NCBI RefSeq assembly: GCF_023130475.1
Contig: NZ_JAKHEX010000001.1
Span: forward strand, 62,001 to 126,000
Length of the DNA: 64,000 nt
Origin: Aciditerrimonas ferrireducens
Lineage (GTDB): Bacteria; Actinomycetota; Acidimicrobiia; Acidimicrobiales; UBA8190
Direction: 5' to 3'
Shown: one piece after another, positions 11,010 to 18,771 of the stretch
Numbering within the stretch: the stretch's first letter is position 1
How the letters are laid out: each line of letters starts with the position of its first letter
Translations under genes and position numbers: made by a program
Notes under the pieces: model-generated
Told to the model about the DNA's origin: nothing
The model's database searches: none
Seen by the model: only the letters and a program-made list of their open reading frames with translations

Positions 11010-12344
11010 GTGGCCCGCCGCTACTGGCTCGAGACCCTGGGGTGCCCGAAGAACCAGGTCGACTCGGAGAAGCTGGCGGGCGCCCTGCGGGCCGACGGCC
11101 TGGAGGCGGCTGGGCGGCCGGAGGACGCCGACCTCCTGGTGGTGAACACCTGCGCCTTCGTCGAGGCGGCCCGGGCCGAGTCGATCGAGGCGATCTTGGC
11201 CCTGTGCGAGCGGCGGCGACCGGGCGGCAAGCTGGTGGTGACCGGCTGCCTTGCCGAGCGGGCCGGGGCAGAACTAGCCCGGGCCCTGCCCGAGGTCGAC
11301 CTGGTCGGCGGCTTCGGGGTGGCGCCCCAGGTGGTCCTCGAGGGTCCGCGGCCCCGTCGGCGCCTGGCGGTGGCCTCGACCCCCCGGATGGACCTCCTGG
11401 AGCTGCCCCGGCCACCGGCTGCGGGTCCGTGGGCCTACCTGAAGGTCGCCGAGGGGTGCGACCGGCGCTGCGGCTTCTGCGCCATCCCGAGCTTCCGGGG
11501 CCCTCAGCGCTCCCGATCGCCCGAGGCGCTCCTGGCGGAGCTCGAGTCGCTGGGGCCGGCGGTGCGCGAGGTCGTGCTCGTCGCCCAGGACCTGGCCTCC
11601 TACGGGCTGGACCGGCGGGGCCCGGCCGGGTCGGGCCGGCTGGCCGCGGGGCCCCGGCCCCTGGTCGGCCTGGTCGAGGCCCTGGCCGCGCTGGTGCCCC
11701 GGGTCCGGCTGCTGTACCTCTACCCCTCGTCAGTGGACCAGGCCCTGATCGACGCCGTGGTCGGCAGCGGCCTGCCCTACTTCGACCTCTCCCTGCAGCA
11801 CGCCTCGGCTCGGCTGCTGCGGACCATGCGGCGGCCCGGCGGGGCCCGGCAGTTCCTGGCCCTCTTGGACCGGATCCGTGCCCTGGCCCCCGAGGCGGCC
11901 GTGCGGTCCTCCTTCGTGGTCGGGTACCCGGGGGAGACCGAGGAGGACCACGACGCCTTGTTGGCCTTCTTGGAGGAGGCGCAGCTGGACTGGGCGGGCT
12001 TCTTCCCCTTCTCGAAGGAGGAGGGGACCTACGCGGCGTCGCTGCCCGACCCGGTGCCCGAGGCGCTGGTGGCCGAACGGCTCGGCGAGCTGTCGGCCCT
12101 GCAGGCCGAGATCACCGAGGACCGCCAGCGCCGCCAGGTCGGCCGGGTCCTCGAGGTCCTGGTCGACCAGCCCGGCCAGGCCCGCAGCTACCGGGAGGCG
12201 CCCGAGATCGACGGGGTGATCCGGGTCCCCCCTGAGCTGCCCGTCGGCCAGCTGGTGCCGGTGGTGGTGACCGGCGCTGCCGGCCCCGAGCTCTTCGCCG
12301 TGCCTTTGGCCGACGGCCCGGACGCCACGAGGGCAGGGCGGTGA
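11010..12344 (+). CDS. rimO: Ribosomal protein S12 (aspartate C3)-methylthiotransferase RimO
   Basis: 444 residues, close to the usual 440. A radical-SAM enzyme that adds a methylthio group to an aspartate of ribosomal protein S12. It has the N-terminal UPF0004 domain with three cluster cysteines (C12 in LGCPKN, C48 in NTCAF, C80 in TGCLAE), the radical-SAM motif CDRRCGFC (C150, C154, C157), the substrate motif IPSFRGPQRSRS and a C-terminal TRAM domain (about 375-440) that binds RNA/protein. RimO rather than MiaB is supported by the LETLGCPKNQVDSE start and IPSFRG. The stop overlaps the pgsA start by four bases, forming the rimO-pgsA-cinA operon. Confidence 0.93.
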   Translation: MARRYWLETLGCPKNQVDSEKLAGALRADGLEAAGRPEDADLLVVNTCAFVEAARAESIEAILALCERRRPGGKLVVTGCLAERAGAELARALPEVDLVGGFGVAPQVVLEGPRPRRRLAVASTPRMDLLELPRPPAAGPWAYLKVAEGCDRRCGFCAIPSFRGPQRSRSPEALLAELESLGPAVREVVLVAQDLASYGLDRRGPAGSGRLAAGPRPLVGLVEALAALVPRVRLLYLYPSSVDQALIDAVVGSGLPYFDLSLQHASARLLRTMRRPGGARQFLALLDRIRALAPEAAVRSSFVVGYPGETEEDHDALLAFLEEAQLDWAGFFPFSKEEGTYAASLPDPVPEALVAERLGELSALQAEITEDRQRRQVGRVLEVLVDQPGQARSYREAPEIDGVIRVPPELPVGQLVPVVVTGAAGPELFAVPLADGPDATRAGR

Positions 12345-12958
12345 GCTCGACGCCCGCAGGGGGCCGGGTGCAGTTGGCGGCCGAGGGGGGCAGGGACCCC
12401 CGACCCGGGGGGTTCGGCCCGACGGCGGTGGCCACCCCGGCGAACGCCGTGACCGCGGCCCGCCTGGTCCTGGCACCGGTGGTGGTGGGTCTCGTGGCAG
12501 CGTCGGGGCCCAGCTGGACGGTCTTCGGCTTGGCCTTGGCGGTCGCCGGCTCGGACCTCCTGGACGGCTGGCTGGCTCGTCGCCAGGGCCCGACCCGAGC
12601 CGGGGCGTTCATCGATCCCCTGGCCGACAAGGTCGGGGTGCTCGGGGTCCTGGCTGCCTGCGCCGCCCGGGGCGAGGTGAGCTGGGCTCCGGTGGCGGTC
12701 ATCGGCGCCCGGGAGCTCTGGATGAGCGGCTACCGGTTCCGGCGGGCCCGCCAGGGGGTCTCCATCCCCGCTCGGCCCTCGGCCAAGGTGAAGACCCTGG
12801 TCCAGGCCGCAGCCGGGGGGCTCTGCCTGGTGCCGCCCCTGGCCGGCCAGCGGGGGCTGCTCGACGCCTTGCTCTGGCTGGCTGCCCTGTTGACGGTGGT
12901 GACCGGCGTCCAGTACGCCCTCGACGGGCGGCGCCGGCCGGGGCCGGCCGAACCGTGA
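12341..12958 (+). CDS. pgsA: CDP-diacylglycerol--glycerol-3-phosphate 3-phosphatidyltransferase (PgsA-like)
   Basis: 205 residues. A membrane enzyme that makes phosphatidylglycerophosphate from CDP-diacylglycerol and glycerol-3-phosphate. The CDP-alcohol phosphotransferase signature is complete: D-L-L-D-G-W-L-A-R-R ... G-A-F-I-D-P-L-A-D-K (about residues 85-115), with both metal-binding aspartate pairs. About five hydrophobic helices follow the 30-residue polar N-terminus. GTG 12341 overlaps the rimO stop, and the end overlaps the cinA start, each by four bases, indicating translational coupling. Other CDP-alcohol transferases cannot be excluded, but this gene order is typical of pgsA. Confidence 0.88.
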   Translation: MSSTPAGGRVQLAAEGGRDPRPGGFGPTAVATPANAVTAARLVLAPVVVGLVAASGPSWTVFGLALAVAGSDLLDGWLARRQGPTRAGAFIDPLADKVGVLGVLAACAARGEVSWAPVAVIGARELWMSGYRFRRARQGVSIPARPSAKVKTLVQAAAGGLCLVPPLAGQRGLLDALLWLAALLTVVTGVQYALDGRRRPGPAEP

Positions 12959-14220
12959 GGGTCGAGGTCCTGGCGGTCGGCACCGAACTGCTCCTGGGCC
13001 AGATCGCCAACACGAACGGGGCCTGGTTGGGGGAGCAGCTGGCCCTCGTCGGGGTCGACTCCCACTTCCAGCAGGTCGTGGGGGACAACCAGGGCCGCAT
13101 CGTGCTGGCCCTGCGCACTGCCTTGGCCCGGGGCGACGGGGTGGTGGTGACCGGGGGACTGGGCCCGACCCACGACGACATCACCCGGGAGGCCATCGCC
13201 GAGGTCATGGGGGCCGAGCTGCGCTTCGACCCCGAGGTCTGGGCCCGGATCGAGGCGATCTTCGCGGCGAGGGGCCGTGCCCTGCCCGAGTCGAACCGGC
13301 GCCAGGCCATGGTGCCCGAGGGGGCCCGGGTCATCGAGCAGCGTCTGGGGACCGCCCCGGGCCTGATCTGCCCAGTGGGGCTGAAGGTGGTCTACGCCCT
13401 GCCCGGGGTGCCCTACGAGCTCCAGGAGATGTTCGAGCGGGCCGTCGTCCCGGACCTGCGGGAGCGCCTGGCGGCCGAGGGGTTCCACGGGGTGATCCGG
13501 TCCCGGGTGCTGCGGACCTGGGGGATCAGCGAGTCGGCCCTCGCCGAGCGGGTGGCCCCTCGCATCGAGGCCCTCGACGCTGCCGGCAACCCGACGATCG
13601 CCTTCCAGGCCAGTGGGATCGAGGGCATCAAGGTGCGGGTGACGGCAAAAGCGGCGAGCGACGAGGAGGCCCTGGCCCTCCTGGACCAGGAGGAGGCGGC
13701 CCTCCGGGACCTGCTCGGCGACGCGGTCTTCGGCCTCGACGAGTGCACCATGGAGCAGGCCGTGGCCGAGGAGCTGCGTCGCCGGGGGCTCAGCCTGGGC
13801 CTGGCCGAGTCGGTCACTGGCGGTCTGGTGGCTGCCCGACTGGTGGCCGTGCCCGGGGCGAGCCAGTGGTTCCGGGGCAGCCTGGTGACCTACGCCACCG
13901 AGACCAAGGTCCGCCTCCTTGGGGTGCCCCCCGGACCCGTGGTGAGCCCCGAGGCGGCCGAGGCCATGGCGGTCGGGGCCCGGCGGGCCCTCGGGGCGGA
14001 CGTCGGTCTGGCCCTGACCGGGGTGGCCGGGCCCGAGGGGGCCGAGGACCAGCCGCCGGGCACCGTCTTCGTCGGTCTGGCCCTGCCCGACGGCCAGACC
14101 AGCGCCACCCGCCTGCGGCTCCCGGGGGACCGGGACCGGGTGCGGCAGCTCAGCGTCATCTCGGCCCTCGACTACCTGCGCCGGCGGCTCCGTCAGGACC
14201 GGGTCGGCTCCTCGGCCTGA
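12955..14220 (+). CDS. cinA: CinA-family protein (MocF domain plus nicotinamide-nucleotide amidase domain)
   Basis: 421 residues. The N-terminal molybdopterin-binding-like domain starts VEVLAVGTELLLGQIANTN and carries VVTGGLGPTHDDITRE. The C-terminal CinA domain (about 262-415) carries SLGLAESVTGGLVAARL and the LTGVAGPEG motif of nicotinamide-nucleotide amidases (PncC activity, recycling NMN to NaMN), with an N-terminal ADP-ribose pyrophosphatase-type activity known in other CinA proteins. Length and domain order match typical CinA. GTG 12955 overlaps the pgsA stop. The usual downstream neighbours thpR and recA are displaced about 8 kb by the IS element and accessory genes. Confidence 0.93.
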   Translation: MRVEVLAVGTELLLGQIANTNGAWLGEQLALVGVDSHFQQVVGDNQGRIVLALRTALARGDGVVVTGGLGPTHDDITREAIAEVMGAELRFDPEVWARIEAIFAARGRALPESNRRQAMVPEGARVIEQRLGTAPGLICPVGLKVVYALPGVPYELQEMFERAVVPDLRERLAAEGFHGVIRSRVLRTWGISESALAERVAPRIEALDAAGNPTIAFQASGIEGIKVRVTAKAASDEEALALLDQEEAALRDLLGDAVFGLDECTMEQAVAEELRRRGLSLGLAESVTGGLVAARLVAVPGASQWFRGSLVTYATETKVRLLGVPPGPVVSPEAAEAMAVGARRALGADVGLALTGVAGPEGAEDQPPGTVFVGLALPDGQTSATRLRLPGDRDRVRQLSVISALDYLRRRLRQDRVGSSA

Positions 14221-14232
14221 CGAGCTCTGCCC

Positions 14233-14335
14233 GGCCCGACCCGGAGGGCCCGATCCAGGGGACCAATCGGGAGGGGGCCCGACCCGGACGGGGGGTCCCA
14301 ACAGTTGACCCGTTATCACGCTATGCTGAGTGATA
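14233..14335. repeat. Repeats in the left end of the IS607-type element
   Basis: The segment between cinA and tnpA holds a perfect 13-bp direct repeat GGCCCGACCCGGA (14233-14245 and 14276-14288), an inverted repeat CCCGAT/ATCGGG (14249-14254 and 14266-14271) and a second inverted repeat TATCAC/GTGATA (14314-14319 and 14330-14335) around a -10-like TATGCT (14322-14327). IS607 elements lack terminal inverted repeats but have recombinase-binding repeats near their ends, so some of these may be such sites; the first hairpin could instead terminate cinA. Confidence 0.45.
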
Positions 14336-14917
14336 GTGAATCTTCGTGAGTGGGCACTTCGCCAAGGTATCCACCCGCAGACGGCCTACCGGTGGTTTCG
14401 CGAGGGCAAGCTGCCGGTGCCTGCTCGGAAGATGGGCAAGCTCATCCTGGTCGGGGACCTCATGGAGGCCAACCGTCCGACGACGAAGCAGACGGCGGTC
14501 TACGCGCGTGTCTCGTCGTCGGACCAGAAGGCCGACCTCGACCGGCAGGTGGCCCGGGTCGTGGCCTTCGCGACCGCGCACGGTTATGCGGTCGACCAGG
14601 TGGTGACGGAGGTCGGTTCAGCGCTCAATGGGCATCGCCGCAAGTTCCTCGGTCTTCTCCGAGACCCGGAGGTCACGACGATCCTCGTCGAGCACCGGGA
14701 CCGGTTCTGTCGCTTCGGGGCCGAGGAGGTGGAGGCTGCCTTGGCAGCTCAGGGACGAACACTCGTGGTCGTGGATCCTTCGGAGACAGACGACGACCTC
14801 GTGAGGGACGCCACGGAGCTGCTCACGTCGCTCTGTGCGCGGCTGTATGGACGACGGTCGGCCGCGAACCGGGCCAGGCGGGCTGTAGAGCTCGCCTGCG
14901 GGGAGGTGGCAGGGTGA
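14336..14917 (+). CDS. tnpA: IS607-family serine recombinase (TnpA)
   Basis: About 193 residues. The N-terminal HTH NLREWALRQGIHPQTAYRWF is the MerR-like DNA-binding domain typical of IS607 recombinases. The catalytic domain follows with AVYARVSSSDQKADLDRQV, in which the serine of the RVSSxDQ motif is the nucleophile, and EHRDRFCRFGAEEVE (the conserved DRFxRFG region). It excises and inserts the element through a circular intermediate. GTG 14336 gives the standard short lead before the HTH; the in-frame GTG at 14330 would add two residues. Translation of tnpB is coupled by a 4-base overlap (GTGA at 14914). Confidence 0.92.
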   Translation: MNLREWALRQGIHPQTAYRWFREGKLPVPARKMGKLILVGDLMEANRPTTKQTAVYARVSSSDQKADLDRQVARVVAFATAHGYAVDQVVTEVGSALNGHRRKFLGLLRDPEVTTILVEHRDRFCRFGAEEVEAALAAQGRTLVVVDPSETDDDLVRDATELLTSLCARLYGRRSAANRARRAVELACGEVAG

Positions 14918-16515
14918 TCGTCCGGATGTCCACGACGCGCCAGGCACAGACGGTGGCGCAGGCGACCGGTGGGCAGCTCCTCACAACCGAGGAGGGCAAG
15001 CCCACGAACCGGGTGAGGCTGGACGGGGACTTCGAGTCCCACCGGGCCGCGGTCGAGGCGGTGACGGTGCTGTTCCAGCTCGCCACCGACGACGGCACTC
15101 CGGTTCCCTCCGGCTGGGTGCTACGAGGAGCGACATTCGAGGTCGAGTGGCCGAGGGAGCCTGGGCAGGCTCGCAAGATCAGGTCCCACTTCGGAGCGAG
15201 GCGCTTCGCCAGGAACTGGGCGCTCGCGACCGTCAAGGCCAACCTCGAGGCGAAAGCCAAGGACCCGGGCCACGTCATGGTCCCCTGGACGCTCGCAGCG
15301 CTTCGCAAGCGCTGGAACCAGGTGAAGCACGAGGTCGCCCCTTGGTGGGCCGAGAACTCCAAGGAGGCCTACGCCTCGGGGATCGCGGACCTGGTCGTCG
15401 CACTCTCGAACTGGAAGGCGTCGAAGGAAGGGAGGCGCAAGGGCCGGCGCGTGGGGTTCCCCCGCTTCGAGTCCAAGCACCGGACGCGAAACCGTGTGCG
15501 CTTCACGACCGGTGCCCTGCGCCTGGAGCCCGACCGCAGGCACATCACGCTTCCGGTGATCGGAAGCCTGCGGTCGAAGGAGAACACCCGCCGCCTGGAA
15601 CGCCACGTGGCCAAGGGGAACGCCTGGCTGCTCTCGATGACCCTCTCCGAGCGGTGGGGACGGCTGTTCGTGTCCATCTCTTACGCCGTGCGGACGCGGA
15701 TCGTGGCCAGGACGCCACCACTAGGGGTGGGGAAGCGGGATCGGGCCGGTGTCGACCTCGGGCTTCGGACCTACGCCACGGTCGCGGACAGCGACGGTTT
15801 GGTCACCGAGTTCCCGAACCCTGCGCCCCTTCGGGCAACGCTCGTCGAGCGGCGCAGGGTCGCCAGGCAGATGTCGCGACGCATCCCGGGCTCGAGGGGC
15901 CACCGGGCGGCGAGAGCCAAGCTCGCCCGGCTGGACCGACGGGCGGTTCACCTGCGTCGCGAGCACGTCCACCAGTGCACGCGTTTCTTGGTGGACCACT
16001 ACCACGAGGTCCACATCGAGGACCTCGACCTCGCAGCGATGCGGCGCAGCATGGGCAGGAGAGCCTTCCGGCGGGCGGTCGGTGATGCCGCCCTCGGGGC
16101 GTTCCGACCCGTCCTCGCCTACAAGGCCGAGGACGGCGGCACGAGGGTCGTGGTGGCCGACCGCTTCTTTGCCTCCTCCAGGGTCCACCACAGCTGTGGC
16201 GGCGTCCTCGTCGGCTCTACCAAGCTGGCAAAGACCCTCACCTGCCGTGCCTGCGGCAGGAGCGTAGATCGCGACCGCAACGCTGCGCTGAACCTCCGCG
16301 ACTGGCCGGGTCACGCCAGTCCTGGCCCAGTTGGGGCCAGCGCCCCGTTCGTTCCCGGGCCACCTCGTGGTGGTACAGGCGGCGGGTCCGACGACCGGGG
16401 GACCGGTCGCCGGACGAGGCAGCGTAAGACCCCGGTTTCCGAGGCCGCGGCCGGTGAGGCGAGAACCAAAGCCCGCGCCAAGCGGGCCGAGGAACCTCGA
16501 AAGAGGTGCAACTGA
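14914..16515 (+). CDS. tnpB: TnpB RNA-guided endonuclease of the IS607-type element
   Basis: 533 residues, longer than the usual roughly 400. TnpB proteins cut DNA guided by an RNA from the element end and favour element retention. The RuvC residues are present: D281 in AGVDLGLRTYA, E369 in VHIEDLDLAAM and the DRDRNAALNL motif (D452/D454). The zinc knuckle is altered: SSRVHHSCGG (H425/H426, C428) replaces the usual SSKTCSxCG, while TCRACG (C444, C447) is standard. The wedge/REC part spans about 1-270. The last about 70 residues are Gly/Pro/Arg-rich and overlap a region with many RNA hairpins, so this tail may be a by-product of the omega RNA sequence. GTG 14914 has GGGAGG upstream. Confidence 0.9.
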   Translation: MIVRMSTTRQAQTVAQATGGQLLTTEEGKPTNRVRLDGDFESHRAAVEAVTVLFQLATDDGTPVPSGWVLRGATFEVEWPREPGQARKIRSHFGARRFARNWALATVKANLEAKAKDPGHVMVPWTLAALRKRWNQVKHEVAPWWAENSKEAYASGIADLVVALSNWKASKEGRRKGRRVGFPRFESKHRTRNRVRFTTGALRLEPDRRHITLPVIGSLRSKENTRRLERHVAKGNAWLLSMTLSERWGRLFVSISYAVRTRIVARTPPLGVGKRDRAGVDLGLRTYATVADSDGLVTEFPNPAPLRATLVERRRVARQMSRRIPGSRGHRAARAKLARLDRRAVHLRREHVHQCTRFLVDHYHEVHIEDLDLAAMRRSMGRRAFRRAVGDAALGAFRPVLAYKAEDGGTRVVVADRFFASSRVHHSCGGVLVGSTKLAKTLTCRACGRSVDRDRNAALNLRDWPGHASPGPVGASAPFVPGPPRGGTGGGSDDRGTGRRTRQRKTPVSEAAAGEARTKARAKRAEEPRKRCN

Positions 16516-16546
16516 CGATGCTCACTCACGTTCACTCAGTTGCAAC
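16322..16546 (+). ncRNA. Candidate omega RNA (reRNA) at the tnpB 3' end
   Basis: This stretch, inside and just past the tnpB 3' end, is dense in perfect hairpins: CTGGCCC/GGGCCAG (16322-16340), CCACC/GGTGG (16360-16373), CGACCGG/CCGGTCG (16392-16409), GCCCGC/GCGGGC (16471-16487), CCTC-GAAA-GAGG with a GNRA loop (16495-16506), and TGCAACTGA/TCAGTTGCA (16507-16544). TnpB guide RNAs characteristically derive from the tnpB 3' end with the guide lying just outside the right end of the element. The boundaries and the guide are inferences. Confidence 0.55.
16507..16544. repeat. Perfect 9-bp inverted repeat spanning the tnpB stop codon
   Basis: TGCAACTGA (16507-16515) and TCAGTTGCA (16536-16544) pair perfectly around a 20-base loop. 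The left arm contains the tnpB stop codon TGA. It may mark the right end of the element, form the last omega RNA stem, or act as a terminator (no T run follows). Confidence 0.7.
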
Positions 16547-16596
16547 GGTGGCCGAAAGCGCACGCGGAGGTGGCCGCAGCGGGTACGGTCCCCTCC

Positions 16597-16968
16597 ATGC
16601 CCCGTTTCGCCCGTCACCGCCGCGCTCGTTGGCGCCGGCCCACCCCCAGCGGGGACCTGCTGCCGGCCATCGGTCGAGGTCGTCGGGGACCCGCGGATGA
16701 GGTCCAGGAGTCCGGCGACGCCGAGGAGTTGAGGGCCACGGAGCCCGAACCGAGGGGGCCGAGTGCCGAGGCCGGCGTCCCCGGCCCAGCGGGTGGGTCG
16801 GACCGGCCGAAGGTGCGGTTGTTGCGCACGGAGGCCGAGCTGCAAGAGGCCCGGGCTCGGGCGGCGGCCCAGCTGGCCCGGATCTCCGAGGCCATGGGAC
16901 CCGCGGCCCGGGAGCGGCTCGGGGCCTCGGGGAGGCAGGCCGAGGCCGAGCCGGCCAGCTGGAGCTGA
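16597..16968 (+). CDS. Hypothetical small basic/charged protein
   Basis: 123 residues. ATG 16597 is preceded by a -10-like TACGGT (16584-16589) with 7 bases between, a leaderless start. The N-terminus is Arg-rich (MPRFARHRRARWRRP), the middle is Glu/Pro/Gly-rich and probably disordered, and the C-terminal 45 residues (KVRLLRTEAELQEARARAAA onward) are predicted helical with heptad-like spacing. I recognise no family. It sits just to the right of the IS element and ahead of the acetolactate-synthase-like gene. Before the insertion it would have lain directly downstream of cinA. Confidence 0.55.
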   Translation: MPRFARHRRARWRRPTPSGDLLPAIGRGRRGPADEVQESGDAEELRATEPEPRGPSAEAGVPGPAGGSDRPKVRLLRTEAELQEARARAAAQLARISEAMGPAARERLGASGRQAEAEPASWS

Positions 16969-17010
16969 GCGGCGCCGGGGACGCGGACGAGGCACGAGGA
17001 AGGGAGCGCC

Positions 17011-18657
17011 ATGGGCAGGCGAGCGGCAGACCTCCTGGTGGAGTGCCTGGAGGCCGAAGGGGTCCGGATGGTCTTTGGCATCCCCGGTGAGGAGACCCTC
17101 GACCTCTCCGAGGCCCTGGACCGCTCGAGCGTGACCTTCGTGCCGGTCCGTCACGAGCAGGGCGGGGCCTACGTGGCCGACGTGCTGGGCCGGTTGACCG
17201 GCAGGGCCGGGGTGGCCCTCGGCACCTTGGGCCCAGGGGCCACGAACCTGGTGACGGCGGTGGCCGACGCCTACCTGGACCGGGCCCCCCTGGTGGTCCT
17301 GACCGGCCAGGCCGACCTGGAACGCATGCACAAGGAGAGCCACCAGTACGTCGACGTGGTCTCCCTCATGCGGCCGGTCACGAAGTGGAACGCCCGGGTC
17401 GCCGACCCGGCCATCGTGCCCGAGGCGGTCCGCAAGGCCTTTGCCGTGGCCGAGCAGGAAAAGCCCGGCGCGACCCACCTGGAGCTGCCCGAGGACGTCA
17501 TGGCCGCCGAGGTGCCCCCCGACCTCGGCCCCATGGCCCGCAAGCCACCGGTGCGGCCCGAACCCGCCGACCGGGAGCTGGTCCGGGCGGCCGAGCTCAT
17601 CCGCTCGGGCCGCCGGGTGGTCTGCCTGGCCGGCAACGGGGTGGTCCGGGCGGGGGCGGCCCCCGCCCTTCGGGAGTTCTGCCGGGCGACCGGCATCCCG
17701 GTGGCCGAGACCTTCATGGCCAAGGGCCTGGTGCCCGCCGACTCGGTCTACGCCCTCGGGGCGACCGGTCTGCAGGCCGGCGACTACACCATGGCCGGGT
17801 TCGAGGAGGCCGACGTGGTGGTGGCCGTCGGCTACGACCTGGTGGAGCAGGCCCCCCGGCAGTGGAACCCGCGGGCCGACAAGACGATCGTCTGCGTGGA
17901 CAGCGTGCCGGCCGAGATCGACCGGTTCTACGACCCGGCAGTCGAGCTGGTCGGCGACATCTACCACATCTTGCTGCGGCTGGCCGAGGAGTGCCGGGGC
18001 CAGGTGAGCCCTGGGGGGTCCTCCCGGCTGCGGGACGTCACCACCGCCCTGCTGGCTTCGGCCCGGCACGACCACCGCTTCCCCATGCACCCGGCCCGGG
18101 TTCTCGGGGAGATCCGGGACCTGCTCCGGCACAGTGACGTGCTGGTCTCGGACGTGGGCCTCCACAAGCTCTGGATCGGGCGGGTCTTCCCGGCCTTCGA
18201 GCCCCAGACCACCTTGATCGCCAACGGCTTGGCCGGCATGGGCTTCGCCGTGCCGGCGGCCATCGCCGCCAAGCTGGTCCGGCCCGACGCGCACGTCGTG
18301 GCGGTCAGCGGAGACGGGGGGTTCCTCATGAACGTCCAGGAGCTCGAGACCGCCCAGCGCCTGGGCACGAGCTTCGTGAACGTGGTCTGGGAGAACCAGG
18401 AGTTCGGCTCCATCACCTGGAAGCAGGAGCGGCGCTTCGGGCGGCACTTCGGCACCGAGTTCACCAACCCCGACTTCGTCCGGCTGGCCGAGGCGTTCGG
18501 TCTGGCCGCCTGGCGGGTGGAGCGTCCCGAGGAGCTCGGGGAGCGGCTCCGCCAGGCCCTGGCCGCGCCGGTGCCGAGCCTGGTGGTGGTGCCGGTCGAC
18601 TACTCGGTGGACGTGGCGGTGGCCGAGGAGCTCGGGGCGGCGACGACCGCTACCTGA
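17011..18657 (+). CDS. Acetolactate synthase-like ThDP-dependent enzyme
   Basis: 548 residues with the three-domain layout of thiamine-diphosphate decarboxylases/synthases: an N-terminal PYR domain with the cofactor-activating glutamate in FVPVRHEQGGAYVADVLGRL, a central Rossmann-like domain (about 190-330) and a C-terminal PP domain with the ThDP-Mg motif SGDGGFLMNVQEL ... ENQEFG. The sequence is closest in pattern to catabolic acetolactate synthases of the AlsS type, which condense two pyruvates. No regulatory IlvN subunit gene is adjacent, also AlsS-like. The next gene is an aldehyde dehydrogenase on the same strand, so the enzyme could instead act on another 2-keto acid whose aldehyde is then oxidised. 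GAAGGGAG precedes ATG 17011. Confidence 0.8.
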   Translation: MGRRAADLLVECLEAEGVRMVFGIPGEETLDLSEALDRSSVTFVPVRHEQGGAYVADVLGRLTGRAGVALGTLGPGATNLVTAVADAYLDRAPLVVLTGQADLERMHKESHQYVDVVSLMRPVTKWNARVADPAIVPEAVRKAFAVAEQEKPGATHLELPEDVMAAEVPPDLGPMARKPPVRPEPADRELVRAAELIRSGRRVVCLAGNGVVRAGAAPALREFCRATGIPVAETFMAKGLVPADSVYALGATGLQAGDYTMAGFEEADVVVAVGYDLVEQAPRQWNPRADKTIVCVDSVPAEIDRFYDPAVELVGDIYHILLRLAEECRGQVSPGGSSRLRDVTTALLASARHDHRFPMHPARVLGEIRDLLRHSDVLVSDVGLHKLWIGRVFPAFEPQTTLIANGLAGMGFAVPAAIAAKLVRPDAHVVAVSGDGGFLMNVQELETAQRLGTSFVNVVWENQEFGSITWKQERRFGRHFGTEFTNPDFVRLAEAFGLAAWRVERPEELGERLRQALAAPVPSLVVVPVDYSVDVAVAEELGAATTAT

Positions 18658-18771
18658 GCGCGCCGGCCCCGGTCGGCACCCGCCAGCTGGTGGCGGGGCC
18701 CGAGGGGCGCTCGAGGCGAACGGGCGGGCACGACGAGGACGAGACGAGAAGAAAGAGAGGAAGGCCGAGGC

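Larger units (their letters stand above)
14289..16560 (+). mobile_element. IS607-family insertion sequence (tnpA serine recombinase + tnpB)
   Basis: An element with the IS607 layout: a small serine recombinase with an N-terminal MerR-like helix-turn-helix, overlapped by tnpB, followed by a structured 3' region. The base composition is visibly less GC-rich than the flanking host genes, and codon choice is more relaxed, which supports acquisition. Both genes appear intact. The outer borders are not defined here because IS607 elements have no inverted repeats or target duplication. The left border lies between the cinA stop and tnpA, and the right border probably lies just after the inverted repeat ending at 16544. 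Confidence 0.85.
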
